NCBI GenBank assembly: GCA_037447655.1
Contig: JBBHKE010000248.1
Location: 340,745-404,744, forward strand
Length of the DNA: 64,000 nucleotides
Reading direction: 5' to 3'
From: Zygnema cylindricum
Taxonomy: Eukaryota > Streptophyta > Zygnematophyceae > Zygnematales > Zygnemataceae
In this document: positions 40,101 through 50,829 of the stretch, in pieces
Layout of the letters: each line of letters opens with the position of its first letter
Numbering within the stretch: the stretch's first letter is position 1
Position numbers and translations under genes: made by a program
The notes under the pieces: model-generated
Told to the model about the DNA's origin: nothing
Databases searched by the model: none
What the model saw: the letters and a program-made list of their open reading frames with translations, nothing else

Positions 40101-43100
40101 AGCAATAGTCCCAGATTGGTGCATACTGGTTCTTCAGTAAAAGCCACCAATATCCAGCATTAATAAAAACCATCATGAAAGTTGCCAAATATGCAAACCT
40201 TACTTCCACCTCATATTCTGTAGTGTTGTATTTTGGGTATCGGGAGGGGTCCCGATATGCCAGTACGATTTTCATTTACACAAATCAGTGATTTGAGACT
40301 GTACCATATTAACCCTATTTTGACCGTCTTCCAAAACCTTATGAAATTGCGTGTAATTTGGTAACCATCAACAAACAAACTTGTTCCAACCAAGAAACGC
40401 TCGTCAAAAAGCTAAAAATGCGGAAAAACGTCTTTATTACCTACAATACTCTAACATACCCTAAAATCACCTAAAAACCGTAAAACGATTAAGAACCCTG
40501 AAAAAACTTTCAAAACAAAAGGCCAAAGACAAAATTAAGATTAAATAACGCGAGTCACATATAAGGCACGGGGAACAAAAAACAGTCATTTACAAGCTGT
40601 AATATACTTTTAGGCTTAGAAGTATTACTAATATCGAATATTGAAACCTCACAATTTCCCGTACCCAAAAACCTTAGATAATCGGCTATTGTGCGGACAT
40701 GAAACCGCAGTGTATACTGAGGGGAATGCACTATGATACGCAAGTTTAAGGATTTAGTGCTTAATAGTGGGAAAGAAAAGTAACCAATACTTGCCAGTAT
40801 TATGAAATAATGTTCGCTTGCCATCGCTATTAGAGTAAAAGAATTCTTCGTGTAAATGAGAAATTAGAATGTATAATACTAATTTAGGGAAGGAGACGTG
40901 GCAGATTGTAGCCCCCCTCCCTTAAATACTGTTGTTAGAACTACTTTATGATTTCTGTCAAAAAAAGTCGTAACTGAATTAGTATCATTAACTCCAATAG
41001 CGATGGGCAGTGTAGCTCTGCTGTGTAAGTCACATCTGAATTTTCCTATGTGACGTCCACCCAGGATCCACACATAGGCTTCAATCCGTCACTTATAAAG
41101 TCTAGGGAGATAAGTTACCAGGAGAACAAGTGCCTTTATGAAGTCTAGCCTTCAACAGGATACCACTCTCATTTGCTCTGCAAGAGGTTTTTATTCATGC
41201 TGGGTTTGAAGTGATACCAACGGACTCCGAAAAGGTCAAATTAGCTAAAACAATGAATGAAATGCCTTTAGAGCAAATGTACGCTCGTACATGAACATTG
41301 TTAAAATAGAGGTGTCATAGCATTGCTTTAGTGTCGCACTATCATGTGCACAACCTGATTTTTGGCTGTAAAGTAAGCCTAAACTGGTAAAGAGTTTAAA
41401 CTGCGAAAAAATAAAAAAAAACGTTACATTATAATTTCAACCGGGTTTGAATATGTTTGAATAATATGAACGCTTTGACCCAACACTGCTGACAGCGATG
41501 TTTCATATTTGTCTGAATGAGGTGGGTGACGCGAGCTTCGCTTTGCTTCTCTACTATCTCTGCCACACCGTACAGTGGCCCGACAAACAAAAGAATGACG
41601 ATTGACCCTTGCCAGTAACTAAAAAGCTTTAAACCTCCACACCTTGAGAGTCTTACCTTTCAAACATCATATGACCTGTCCCAGTGGTATGAACAATTTA
41701 CCTGATCTGAGGGCGGAGCCTCCACATTCGTATCTGTTGCTAAAGCCTTGGCTCGTTTTGCTGGTTTTTCATCCTCCGTAACTTCCCTGTTTCGCCATGA
41801 TGGGCCTTTACTAAGTGTGCGAGCCTTTCGCTTGAGAAGGTTCCTTTCGCGCGCACTCAAATTGCGATTCAAGCTGCTTGGAACCAGCTGGGTCATCAAC
41901 TCTTGTGTCCCCTGGTTTGTTGTTTGTGAATCAAGAGCTTGCCCAGTTCCCTTTTTATTTCTAATGCTGGGTGAACTTCCCGGCGACATCAAATCCTCAT
42001 CACATATAATCTCCTGTGTATCCATAAACTGTTCAAAGCCATCCAGGCCTGCATAAGGCCCCACATGAGCAGCAAATGCCCTCAGAAAAGAGGCATCATT
42101 TTTAGATGCACATTGCCAAGATTCAGTTTGTCATTTGTCGAACTTGTTGTTTGTTTGTCATTTGCAGTGACTGAAAATGACAAGAACATTCTAGAGCAGA
42201 TTATTAAAAGAAACTCCTGTCGGCTAAAAAGTCACCTAAACGTCGCTGAAGGTTCCGCCGCTGACGAGCTACACGATCCAATGGGCCTTTTGCTACATCC
42301 TCGACTACGTCATATTCCTGAACCAGACGCCGGCATCCAGAAACTTGCTTCAGGCAAATCGCAAACTCAAACTGAAAGGAGCAGCGGTTTCTCCCCAAAA
42401 TTCATTGTTTTAAGATAAGGGAGAGGAAAGCTCACCTGGCCTCCAGATGCCATCAAAAGGGTGCCATTCACCAGGACTCTGACAACATCAAAACTGCAAG
42501 CACCAAGCAAGACACTGAATCAATTTTCATGGAATATTTGCAGCATTCTTTTGACTGTTTTTGCACACATAAGTCCCTTTTAGATTTTTTTAGGGTTTCA
42601 AGAGTGTGAAAACTAGCCTAATACTACTCTAGTTTAGTCAGAATTCCTGGTATTAGTGTAAAATCAAAACTGTAAGAAAATCATGTAAAAAATTACATTG
42701 ACAGTATATCAGGTTTTGGAAACCAATCATTTTCAATTCATTCTTATTTGCAACTTTTCCTTTTTCTTGTTCCAACTTCATCAAATCTCCTCAAACAGAA
42801 ACTAACAGTTTGTGATGTTTCTTGCAAAACAGCGATTTCTTTTTTCTCTACACACTTTTTCAACTCAGGGTCAATTAATTCAGCTTTTGAAAGTATTGCA
42901 AACAAAGATTTTGCGTCAAAATTTGGCATAACAACAAGAAAAGTTCCCAATATGAAGTCATACAAGCAAGTAAAATCCTCCCATCTGTAAAATTTTAACA
43001 TACTCTTGTTACCTGGGCTAGGCGTAAAATCAAAAAAGCAAACTGTTGCCAGTAGTAGACTTCTCAATAGGGGCATACTATCTAGGACATTAATAAACAC

Positions 43101-44123
43101 CTCTGCTGATTTGCCTGTACACTTGTAACTGTTCTTCAGTCTCTCTACATGAAGGTCGCTGCTAATAGTGAAAATAGCTAACTAAACACCCTCAAAAATA
43201 ATCCATCACCAACAAGGAAACAAGATTCGTGCCTCTGAAAAGTGAGAGAGTGAGTCTGGCCGCCTTCTTGAGGTGCTACAGATAATTCCACAGGACGAAT
43301 AATTTCAGCTTGAATCGTGTCCGGAGTAGTCAACAAAAGAGCGGCATTGGCAGCTCTTGTAAGTTGCTCCACAGTTGGATGGCTCACTCCTTCAGCCATG
43401 GCGCCTATAGCTTGAGCTGCAGCAACTCGAGTTTCCCATACTCTGCTACGTAGCAGAGGCTGCACCTGTGAAAGAAAAAAAAGAAATGCTCAACATTCGT
43501 TTTAAGCATATCCGCACAGTACCTAAAGAATATGAGCAGAATAAGAGCACACCAGGCACACCTGCAAAAATGAAAATTTGAAATGTTCAACATTCGATTT
43601 AAACATACAAAAGGTATATCACAGGAAAATAGCAGGATATGAGCACACCCGCCGAAGAAGTGATCGAAGATCAGCCGGGTGTAGCTTCGCAATGTCGCCT
43701 ATCTGACGAGCAGCCGTTCGCCTAATGACAGCAGTGGAGCCCGCTGTGTGACTGTCAAGGCTGCATTCAAGTTTTTCTAAAACAAACCAGAATGCTTCAG
43801 CAAACCACAAGCCTGGCAAGATAAACCTATCCACATACAGGCACGAGGAATCACCACTAAAAAGAACCGCCCTACCAGCTAACGGTCTCAGTGAAAGAAA
43901 CATTTGTGCTGAAAACCTGACTGAACATAAGCAGCCATCGTCAAAGCTTTTCGAAACCTCACATGAAAACAAATGATGCTCCAGAACAAATGCACCAAAA
44001 GAACAACAAGAACGCAAATCATGATGAAAAAGCCGCCTGAAAGAGGATACTGTCCATTAGGGTAAGCAAGCGGTCTAAGCGCGAAGTGGTTTGGCCACCA
44101 GCAGGAGACCCCGAAGCAGCCAT
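22167..44123 (-). CDS. BTAF1: BTAF1/MOT1 (TBP-associated Swi2/Snf2 ATPase), 28 exons found, one block missing
   Basis: Uses ATP to strip TBP from DNA; acts in the nucleus. Exons, 5' to 3' on the minus strand: 44123-44051, 43743-43649, 43465-43233, 42493-42436, 42317-42236, 42048-41702, 38095-37978, 36024-35733, 35604-35472, 35335-35267, then 33137 (uncertain)-32983, 32479-32306, 32061-31675, 31246-30830, 30609-30490, 30256-29777, 28684-28143, 27918-27843, 27534-27103, 26945-26877, 26748-26644, 26030-25800, 25003-24743, 24230-24190, 23535-23426, 23178-23096, 22702-22502, 22343-22167. About 1,850 residues can be read. N-terminal HEAT repeats are followed by the ATPase: GLGKT opens exon 27534, with DEGH (here instead of DEAH), LSGTP, LLLTTH, GLGLNL and DRAHRLGQ after it. 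The C-terminus has [16 protein letters not shown] as in plant RGD3. Phases join everywhere except across 35266-33138, where about 100 conserved residues are absent. About four residues are also short between exons 25003 and 24230. Intron 1 looks U12-type, and introns after 35472, 25800 and perhaps 43233 start with GC. Confidence 0.93.
25471..25596. repeat. short tandem duplication in BTAF1 intron
   Basis: Two adjacent copies of a unit of about 60 bases share TTAGGTTCA, AAAGCTTCAA and CATCATA blocks, at about 25471-25530 and 25533-25594, with several differences. Intronic and non-coding. Confidence 0.55.
26048..26218. mobile_element. family-A-like TIR element in BTAF1 intron (171 bp)
   Basis: The left end TACAACTTCCAATGCTATTA and right end ...CGACGATAAACAGTGTA are degenerate versions of the family termini, with internal ACTTAATAAC and ACTCTAACG motifs. 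It begins 18 bases before exon 26030-25800 in transcript order, overlapping the pyrimidine/branch region of that acceptor. Confidence 0.45.
26361..26511. mobile_element. family-A-like TIR element in BTAF1 intron
   Basis: The right end AACAGCGATTCACGGTGTG matches the family terminus. The left end TCCACCGTCAATTGCCAATT followed by AGTGTTAATAAC is a diverged partner. About 150 bp, non-coding, in the same intron as the element at 26048-26218. Confidence 0.45.
28950..29751. mobile_element. non-autonomous hAT-like element (802 bp) in BTAF1 intron
   Basis: The perfect 15-base TIR TAGTGTTGGGTATCG is mirrored by CGATACCCAACACTA. The element is flanked by 8-bp duplications GTTTCTAG (28942-28949) and GTTTCTTG (29752-29759), with one mismatch. 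TIR style and 8-bp duplication are hAT hallmarks. The interior carries dense TATCGATA-type motifs near both ends and no transposase. Its edge lies only 25 bases from the splice donor of exon 30256-29777. Confidence 0.85.
31303..31468. mobile_element. family-A-like TIR element in BTAF1 intron (166 bp)
   Basis: The left end TACACCACTAATCGTTATTA matches the inverted right end TACACCCCTAATGGTTGCTA. It is non-coding and sits in the intron between exons 32061-31675 and 31246-30830. Confidence 0.55.
33166..33285. repeat. minisatellite at 5' edge of a BTAF1 exon
   Basis: Three to four imperfect copies of a unit of about 34 bases containing ACAAATGTCCGCAG and TTGGCGTC. On the minus strand it reads open as repeats of [16 protein letters not shown] running into the exon that ends at 32983. 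The repeat marks the exon-side border of the stretch where a conserved block is missing. Confidence 0.6.
33785..34150. mobile_element. TIR element (366 bp), second family
   Basis: An 18-base perfect TIR, GCATAGTTCAAAAGTAGG, at 33785-33802 is inverted at 34133-34150. There is no coding capacity. A target duplication is not clear; TCAAA occurs beside both ends. It lies in the BTAF1 intron that should hold the missing exon or exons. Confidence 0.65.
36724..36844. repeat. direct repeat in BTAF1 intron
   Basis: A unit of about 37 bases (CCTGAAACTCGAGATAAG and CCTGAAACTTGAGATAAG cores, then TTCAAAA) occurs at about 36724-36761 and 36807-36844, a period of about 83. Non-coding. Confidence 0.55.
40811..41014. 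mobile_element. family-A-like TIR element in BTAF1 intron
   Basis: The right end AATAGCGATGGGCAGTGTA matches the GGGCAGTGTA subfamily. The left end GCCATCGCTATTAGAGTAA pairs with it, but the outermost bases are diverged. Its interior (AAAAAAGTCG before the right arm) resembles copies at 45824 and 47930. Confidence 0.5.
42744..42962 (-). other. unexplained open reading frame inside BTAF1 intron 3
   Basis: This minus-strand frame, open further upstream to about 43100, has a well-mixed composition ([19 protein letters not shown] and onward to a basic GTRKRKSCK end). It looks more coding-like than the other intronic frames. I do not recognise it and it does not resemble BTAF1. It could be a transposon remnant, a retrocopy fragment or chance. 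Confidence 0.25.
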
Positions 44124-45823
44124 GGCTGAAACTCAAACTTCCGCGAAAAGAACTCGCCAGACAAGCTTCTATAACCTCCTCTATGGAGACGAGTTCGAAA
44201 TATAATAGCAACAAACACCGCTTATATCTTCCATTCAACTATCAAAATGGACAGCCGACTGTTCAGTGCGAAAATAAATTCAACAAAAATGTAAGACACT
44301 GCCCGAAGGAGCCATGGCCAGAAGCATCTCCGTCCACGTGGTAGGCAGCAGCGCTGCCGGGGATGGCGCGGTTCACATGCGGCATCCCCAGTTCCGTTCC
44401 GCAAAGCTGCGTGTCGTGACAGTTGACGACGGTTGCGCGCACTGCGCAGAGAGGCAACAGGCGGGTCAAACGCGCGTGTATCCTTCCAGTGACCAAGTGT
44501 TGGACACGATGCAGACCGTCCGATCGACATTTCACCTCGCTTCACAAATTTGTTGATCTAACGGGCAAATCTTCACCTGTTCCGCTAAAATTGTACGGTT
44601 TTTATCCGCCTGCGTTGTGTACAGTACTGTACTCTGGAAGATTATTTGTCAGGGTACATTTTTTGTCTACGTACAGCGAGAAAACAGGCACAGGTACAGT
44701 CCTGCTGAGTCAGCCAGTTTTGATAGCAAGAATTGGCAGTTTGTGTCGATGTTGTTTACGGTATATTTGCGGCGTTTTGTGTCGGTCGCCTCTACCGATA
44801 ATCGATTTCTTCCATTTTTTCCCAACTGATAATCGATATGTCGTCTCGATATGTTTGTAAGGAGATAATCATGAAGTTTTGCCGATACATCGGATTGATA
44901 TGCTGACGAAAAACACAGGGATAATTGACTCGGCTTTTAAAGACTTTTGTAAGGGTTTCATTGGTTTTCATGCCCGCTTACCCCTTCCACATTTTGTCTT
45001 CATCTTAGAATTGGTTTTCTTTACTTATTTATGAATAGTAGATTTTGTTATTGTAAAAGGAGAAAGTAGTAAAAACTATAACTGACGTTAAAAACTAGAT
45101 TTCTAATGAACAAAGAACAAAAGTAAATTAAAAGGCCTAAATTAGTATAAAATTTCGTATACAAAGGAAATGCATACTAGATAGTAAACACCCATCTACA
45201 TTGAATATAGTTTCTCAATGATATATTTAGTACAATGTTGTCTCGCTCAACGTGGTTACTAAAGATAACAAAAACCATAAAAAAAACCACACATCAATAC
45301 CATGTGTCCAATCAAGAAAAAAGGATTCTCACGTAAGACAAAGGCCAAAAAAACACACTGTTAAGCAACAAAGTACGATACATCTACATGCACTATATGT
45401 GCGTGCATGCATGTCCAGATGTCATTACTCGAATTCACAGTACATGTATTGATAACAATGAAGTACTTTTACATTTCTTATTTGCAATTTTACAGCTTCA
45501 ACGTCAGGAAAATATCCTCATTAACGCCAAAAATCCTAATCCTTATTCACACAACACTTGACCTGATAGCGACACTAAAACTGACACAAATCGCCAATCC
45601 CATATAGAAACGTGACTACATTTACTAAAAAAAAGCTCTTCCCACCTTCGCGATTATCACCTATTTTGAGCCTCCATTCGTCACTTTCTACCACACACCA
45701 CAGCACACCACATTGCAAAATCCTAGAAAACCCTAAGAACACACAAGTAACTGAACATTTCTTTGTCCCTATCTTTTTTCGAGGCTATAGAAAATAAAAC
45801 CATTTTGCGTACCCTCGAACAAC
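44124..45823. other. BTAF1 upstream / SNAPIN-like downstream region
   Basis: No gene recognised. It must contain the BTAF1 promoter and 5' UTR near 44124 and the 3' UTR of the next gene. Around 44790-44910 there are several TATCGAT/CGATATG motifs like those inside the hAT-like element at 28950, possibly a decayed relative. Frames on both strands at 44220-44560 are GC-richer but have no recognisable product. Confidence 0.45.
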
Positions 45824-46024
45824 TACAATGCCCGTCGCGCTGAGTGTACAGGAATTATTCGTGTAAATGACATATTAGACACTAATAAACAATAGAGTGG
45901 AGGGAGACAAGGCGACTTGATAGTTTACTCCGGTACATAGTGTAATTAACACTGTGATTTTTGCTCAAAAAAAAAGTCGCGGTGGAGTTGAGAGTTATTA
46001 ACACTAATAGCAATGGACGGTGTA
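45824..46024. mobile_element. family-A-like TIR element abutting SNAPIN-like stop codon
   Basis: The right end AATAGCAATGGACGGTGTA is clear. The left end TACAATGCCCGTCGC is degenerate. The element ends 6 bases beyond the stop codon of the gene at 46030, so the 3' UTR begins inside it. Confidence 0.5.
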
Positions 46025-46029
46025 CACTC

Positions 46030-48972
46030 CTAGTAACTGATGACTGGTCCAATCTCCTTTATGAGAGCTGAGATTGCCTCTGGCGTAAGAATTTCAACAA
46101 CTGTATTCTCATCAGATTTCTCCACAGAACTTGTCCTCTCTCTCTTCTCTCTCTCCTCTCTCTCTCTGGAAGCATAATAGGGTGACCTCCTAAGAGCCCA
46201 ATTGGACAATGATGAGGTGGTGGTTTGAGTAGAGAGGGGGACAGAAGTTTCTCCACCAGTTGCTGTTTCTGTAAGAAAATACAAAAGAACAGTTGTTAAA
46301 CTATTTAACATGTCCCAAAACCCTTATCTGGTACCCTGATCGACGTTAACAATTCACGATGATGATGAAAATGACAATGATGAGTGTCAGACATCAAAGC
46401 GAACTAAAAAACAATAAAGAAAAAGAACACGCAGATCCATCGCAGGAAAACATGCAAAAAGATGTCTCCTTTATCTCCAACCGATTTCCTACATACCTCT
46501 TTCAGACAATGTGATGTTCATCCCACGTACACGGTCCTGCAATCCAACGATTCGCCGGGGTGGTCAACTACCCTGTCAACTCTTTCTACTCTCCATATAA
46601 TACATAATACATCAAAACTCCTGGTAAACTTATCACAAATTACACTGATAACATCAATAATCCTGGCATAGTTATAACATGTTATACTTACAACAACAGA
46701 GTCCTGGTATACTTGTCCTTATAACATCAATACGCCGGGTACATTCTTCTGATAAGTGATTGTCCTCTTCTTAGTGAAGTTCTTTTGATACATTCAACTT
46801 TCCGAAAACTCTGAGACTTCCAACTATCACGGTAGTTTCAAAACAGTCACAGCTCAATGCCAATTCCATTAATCATCCAACACCCTCAATACATCTCGGT
46901 GCTTGATAATCCCAACACTATCAATATTCCGTTTCTCTTAATCAGGGTTTCACTGGCCCTACAGCAGCAGCGGAGGGCATGAACGTGTAAACTAAGAAAA
47001 TGACTAAACACAAAACTCACATGTGTTATTAGCAAATTGACTACAAAGTTTTAGCATAGTTGGCTTGCCCTACCAACCGGCAACCGGACTAAATACTTCT
47101 CCCTCCCCCTCCTTCTCCCTCTCCCCTTCCCCCTCCTCCCTCACAATCAGAACACACCTGAATCACGTGAAGGTTTGAGGATAAGGCCAAAAGTCGAGTG
47201 TGGAGATCTGTGAGCTTCTCTGTCCGGCGTTTAGTGTCGGGTGACAAAATGGGAACTTCCTCGAGCATTACATCTAATGCTGCATGAATAAAGATGATTG
47301 TAAGTCCAAATCAAAAGGAAGAACCAAATTCATGCGACCAAATAACTGAGATTGAACTCCTGTGCTTTATGAACAATTTTACTACGTCATTTAAGCCCCG
47401 TGTTTCCAGTATAGTTTCTCCAAGCCTCAATGTCAACGGAGAAAACTTAAAAGTGTTTTGCAACAACCGGTAAGAATAACTTCCGACAGATGGCTTTTGC
47501 AACCACCGTTTCACCAAAGAAAACAACCTTACAATTTGAACAAAAAGAAAAGTAAAACTTAGGAATGAAAAAAACTTGTAGTCGATGTTTTGAACCAAAA
47601 GAATATGGAAACATACTTCTAAGACCCTGACATGAGCATAATAACTGTAATTTTACAGCAGTTGATAGCGCGTTCCTAATGCCATAATTTCACAGCGCTC
47701 ATAAATAAAAGCGCTAACAACAAAAACAACAAAAAGACAAAACATCCCTTCCATGTCGTTCTTGCCCAATAGCACAATATAACCATTTGAGTTTTCTCCG
47801 TGTTCCTTTACCCCTTGAATACATCTTTCCGTCTCCCTCTCCTCCCAGTAACAAGTTGACCCTACTCACACTAAACTTTCGGCAAATTTCGATGTAAAAA
47901 CGTTGGCAGTATCACGGGTAAATGACAACTACACCGCCCATCGTTATTAGCGTTACGGATTTATAGTATTAATGCGAAATTATAGCTAATAATACTAATT
48001 TAGTGCAAACACGTTCTAAATAGTGTTGTTAACACTATTTTGTGATTTTTGACCAAAAAAAGTCGCGACCAAATTAGTGTTATTAACTCTAATAATGATG
48101 GGCAGTGTAGCAGTGACGACGAATGACGTGGACCATAAAAAATATCGTCGACAACATGTGGGTTTCGGATGTGACTAGAAGGACGGTGTTGCAATCCGCT
48201 CAATTCCCTCCTTCAGCGGACCATCAAAGAACCATTTTGTACTCCTAATCATACAAAAGGGCTGTTGAGTACCTCACGTGAAAAGCTATGGAAGCTTCAA
48301 CAGAGCTTGTTCAAAACACACAAAATGCATTCGTCATCGCTCTACTCGGTTGGTCCGCAGCGAGCGATAAACACTATTTCCGACATTGTAACTTACTGAA
48401 CCGTCACGTCACAGCTGGGCTCCAATTGGCCCTCCACAACCACCGACGATGTTCATCAACAGAGTTTCATTTCCGTACACTAGCCTTATGCGCTAACCGG
48501 AGGTGCAATGGCATTTCTGTACTGTGAGTACGGTCATTGTAGGCTGTGGATCCCAACAGTTTCTCGATAAACATTTGCTCTCTTCTAACATGTGGGAGAG
48601 GGAGAGGGAGAGGGAGGAAGGAGATTTTTTCTTGCCATCCCTGCCATTTTGCCCTCCTTCTCTCTCTCTTTCTCTCTCTCTCTCTTCCAGCATCTCACCC
48701 TCTGTCAGCCGGTCTAGCTCTGCAGCCAGGCGTTTCTGGCTGCCAATGGCTGCAGCCACGTGTCCACTGCAATCGCGCATGGCAGGTCCAGCCAAAGACT
48801 CAATGCCGCCTGCAATAGCAGCTGTACGGTCCGTACGGTCATGAATACGGGCAGCTTCTCCATGTCCAGCCAAGGAAGTCTCGGGAGGCGTGACATGTCC
48901 GGGAGGACGAGGAGCTTCAGAAGGCAAAGGCGGAGAAGAATCTGAAGGAGAAGAAGCGATCTTATTCGACAT
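46030..48972 (-). CDS. SNAPIN: SNAPIN-like protein (BLOC-1 / BORC subunit), 4 exons
   Basis: A small coiled-coil subunit of the BLOC-1 and BORC complexes, acting in endosome and lysosome biogenesis and positioning. Exons on the minus strand: 48972-48699, 47279-47158, 46536-46497 and 46268-46030. All introns are GT-AG with phases 1, 0 and 1, giving 224 residues. A Pro/Ser-rich N-terminus (1-45) precedes a helical core (about 50-147) with heptad-like spacing, e.g. GSQKRLAAELDRLTEALDVM and KLTDLHTRLLALSSNLHVIQ. These align by eye with the human SNAPIN core, including the DRVRGMNITLSERETA step across the 40-base exon 3. The protein is longer than animal SNAPIN (about 136). The extra tail includes an Arg/Glu run encoded by a GA microsatellite, then ILTPEAISALIKEI before the stop. 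A TC/GA microsatellite begins right at the exon 1 donor. Family call from pattern only; another BLOC-type coiled-coil protein is the alternative. Confidence 0.7.
46134..46172 (-). repeat. coding GA/CT microsatellite in SNAPIN-like exon 4
   Basis: An interrupted CT/GA run encodes the Arg/Glu stretch SREREEREKRER, roughly residues 176-190. Length change here would keep or break the frame of the C-terminal tail. Confidence 0.6.
47099..47141. repeat. CT-rich low-complexity tract
   Basis: Interrupted CCCT/CCTT repeats, just downstream of the exon 2 donor of the SNAPIN-like gene in transcript order. On that strand it is purine rich. No function is evident. Confidence 0.5.
47930..48109. mobile_element. 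family-A-like TIR element in SNAPIN-like intron 1 (180 bp)
   Basis: The left end TACACCGCCCATCGTTATTA matches the inverted right end TACACTGCCCATCATTATTA. It has well-preserved TIRs of about 25 bases and no coding capacity, and is the clearest member of the GGGCAGTGTA subfamily. Confidence 0.75.
48597..48692. repeat. GA and TC microsatellites at SNAPIN-like exon 1 donor
   Basis: A GAGAGG run (about 48597-48618) and a CTCTCT run (about 48660-48686) lie a few bases beyond the exon 1 donor in transcript order. They are complementary and could pair in the pre-mRNA. Confidence 0.6.
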
Positions 48973-49610
48973 GGCTACGCGGCTTTGGTATCAATGGAAT
49001 GTAAAGATGGCAGAAATAGTTTTAGGGAAAGACATTCGGTGGCTTCTCATGTCGTAAGGTACTAGTTTTGTTTGGGAGCAAGTACATACGTCATAAGGTA
49101 CAATAATGTACGAAATTGGTGGAAAGCCTGTGAAAGGTCAGGCTGTGCACAGAGATTTTCATAAGGACCGAATCGTGAGAAACTGTACTTTACTGCGATA
49201 TCGTCATAACGGTGTTTGCTAAATTGTACGGATAGGCATGCGAATGCATTGCCTGTTCAAACTGTGACAAACGACTGCGACAATGTACATGTACTGCGAC
49301 AATCGTACATAGAAAGGATGGGCGCAGTCTCGCTCTTTCCGTTCGTTAGGAAATAAAAGTACACTCTTGCAAGGATATCATTTATAGTTTTGGATTGTTT
49401 CGTTGGTGGTTCTTTTGTCCTATTTGCGAATCCGTATCTTAAAGCACATTCTACGTGCTGCATGTCAGTTTCACGTTGTTTATCCCTTCCTTCCTTTCAT
49501 TTCTGCGCACGAATATGTAATTGTCTTGCAAAATAAATAGATAAAATGAGATCCATTTCTGTATGAAACTTTACAATACACTCAAGCCTCTAGGGTAGAC
49601 AAGGGAACAG

Positions 49611-49828
49611 GACATCGTGAATCGCTGTGAGCATTAAGTAATAATTATTACGAGGACAGTTTTAAAATAAGTGCTATAATTTACATTTCCGGTCCAAATG
49701 ACTTTGACATTTCTGGACCTTACAAGGAACTATCGTTAAAGAAAAAATGATGAAGTGTTAATAACACCAGGGCAGAAAAACCGGCAAATGAATTAGTTTT
49801 ATTAAACCAAATTGCGATTCACGGTGTA
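49611..49828. mobile_element. family-A-like TIR element (about 218 bp)
   Basis: The left end ACATCGTGAATCGCTGTGA and right end ...AATTGCGATTCACGGTGTA form a diverged TIR pair. Internal GTGTTAATAACACC is shared with other copies. Non-coding. Confidence 0.5.
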
Positions 49829-50783
49829 GCCTGCCTTCTGCAGATGGTTTCAAATATGTGAACACATTATGTTCGTTTGACAAGACATACATATACACCA
49901 AAACAACACTGATGACACATGAAACTACTCATCACTGCCGTTTTTTTTTAGAGTTGCACGAATCAAACACGGTGAAAAGCAAACATCTTACAGGTGCATG
50001 AAACCTCAAGATCATTTTTAACTCACCCTTTCTTTCACTTCATACACACAAACAGGTGCCATCTCAAGCTCTTCAAAACCCAATCTGCAAAACATCGACA
50101 TCATTGTTTTTCATTTACAACGTATGCCCTTAGAAAAGGGTAAAAGAGCTTAAGAAAACGGCTTAAAAAAGGGCCTCAGCCAGCACAACCACTGTTTCTG
50201 TCACAGAATCCTAACTACAAAAGAAAGGTAAGAAAGGATTATGTGGAGTGCACATACAGATGCACCCATTCAAACAATTTACTTTATCAATTTTATGTAC
50301 AATTATTAGTCAGCCAAGTAAGCCAAAAAATAGGAGCTTATAAAAAGTGGATACTCTAGGTAAATTCTACCAAAAATTGGGCGAGAGATAGCAAGTAGTA
50401 TCAAAATAGGCACCAGATTTTTGCTTTTCTTATTTCCTAAACAAATTGAGGACATCCTTTCCTGCGAGCCGACTGTACAGCGATGTCGCATCAGCTTTAG
50501 CCGCACCAAAAGTGTACTACTAGCGGAGAACACACTCTCAATTATACAACCCTAAAAAACCTCGAAACGTCAAATTGGAGACATAAATAAGCACTTTTGT
50601 CGGAGGTGCCGATGGCCCTCTAAGGGGCCAACTCAAAACTCCAGGCGACAATAAGCGCAGCATATCATATCTCCTTAAGAGCTTCACTGTAGAAAGCAAC
50701 ATCGACAGAAGTGGGAGGAGAGTCGGTCTCTCCTTTTTTGTTTGTTTGATCTCCAGCCCCTCCATATAGACAGAAAGCTCCCG

Positions 50784-50825
50784 CTTTCTTCCTTTCTTTT
50801 CCCTCTCTCTTCCTTTCTTTTCCCT
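50784..50825. repeat. CT-rich tandem repeat
   Basis: Two copies of a pyrimidine unit of about 23 bases (CTTCCTTTCTTTTCCCTCTC) lie side by side downstream of the unrecognised gene's stop codon. Confidence 0.55.
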
Positions 50826-50829
50826 CTCA

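Noticed and set aside
40212-40680. Possible relative of the hAT-like element (TAGTGTTG...GGGTATCGG at 40219)
   Set aside because: The left end is interrupted by six extra bases and I could not find a matching right end or target duplication.
44780-44915. Cluster of TATCGAT motifs upstream of BTAF1
   Set aside because: Similar vocabulary to the hAT-like element interior but no ends; too weak to call an element.
48503-48844. Plus-strand frames over the SNAPIN-like first exon
   Set aside because: Driven by GA/TC microsatellites and antisense to an exon with good splice and phase support.
50306-50533. IESVFSASSTLL motif resembling a hAT transposase C-terminal dimerisation region
   Set aside because: Only a short stretch matches, nothing upstream resembles hAT, and another frame of the same bases also looks coding.
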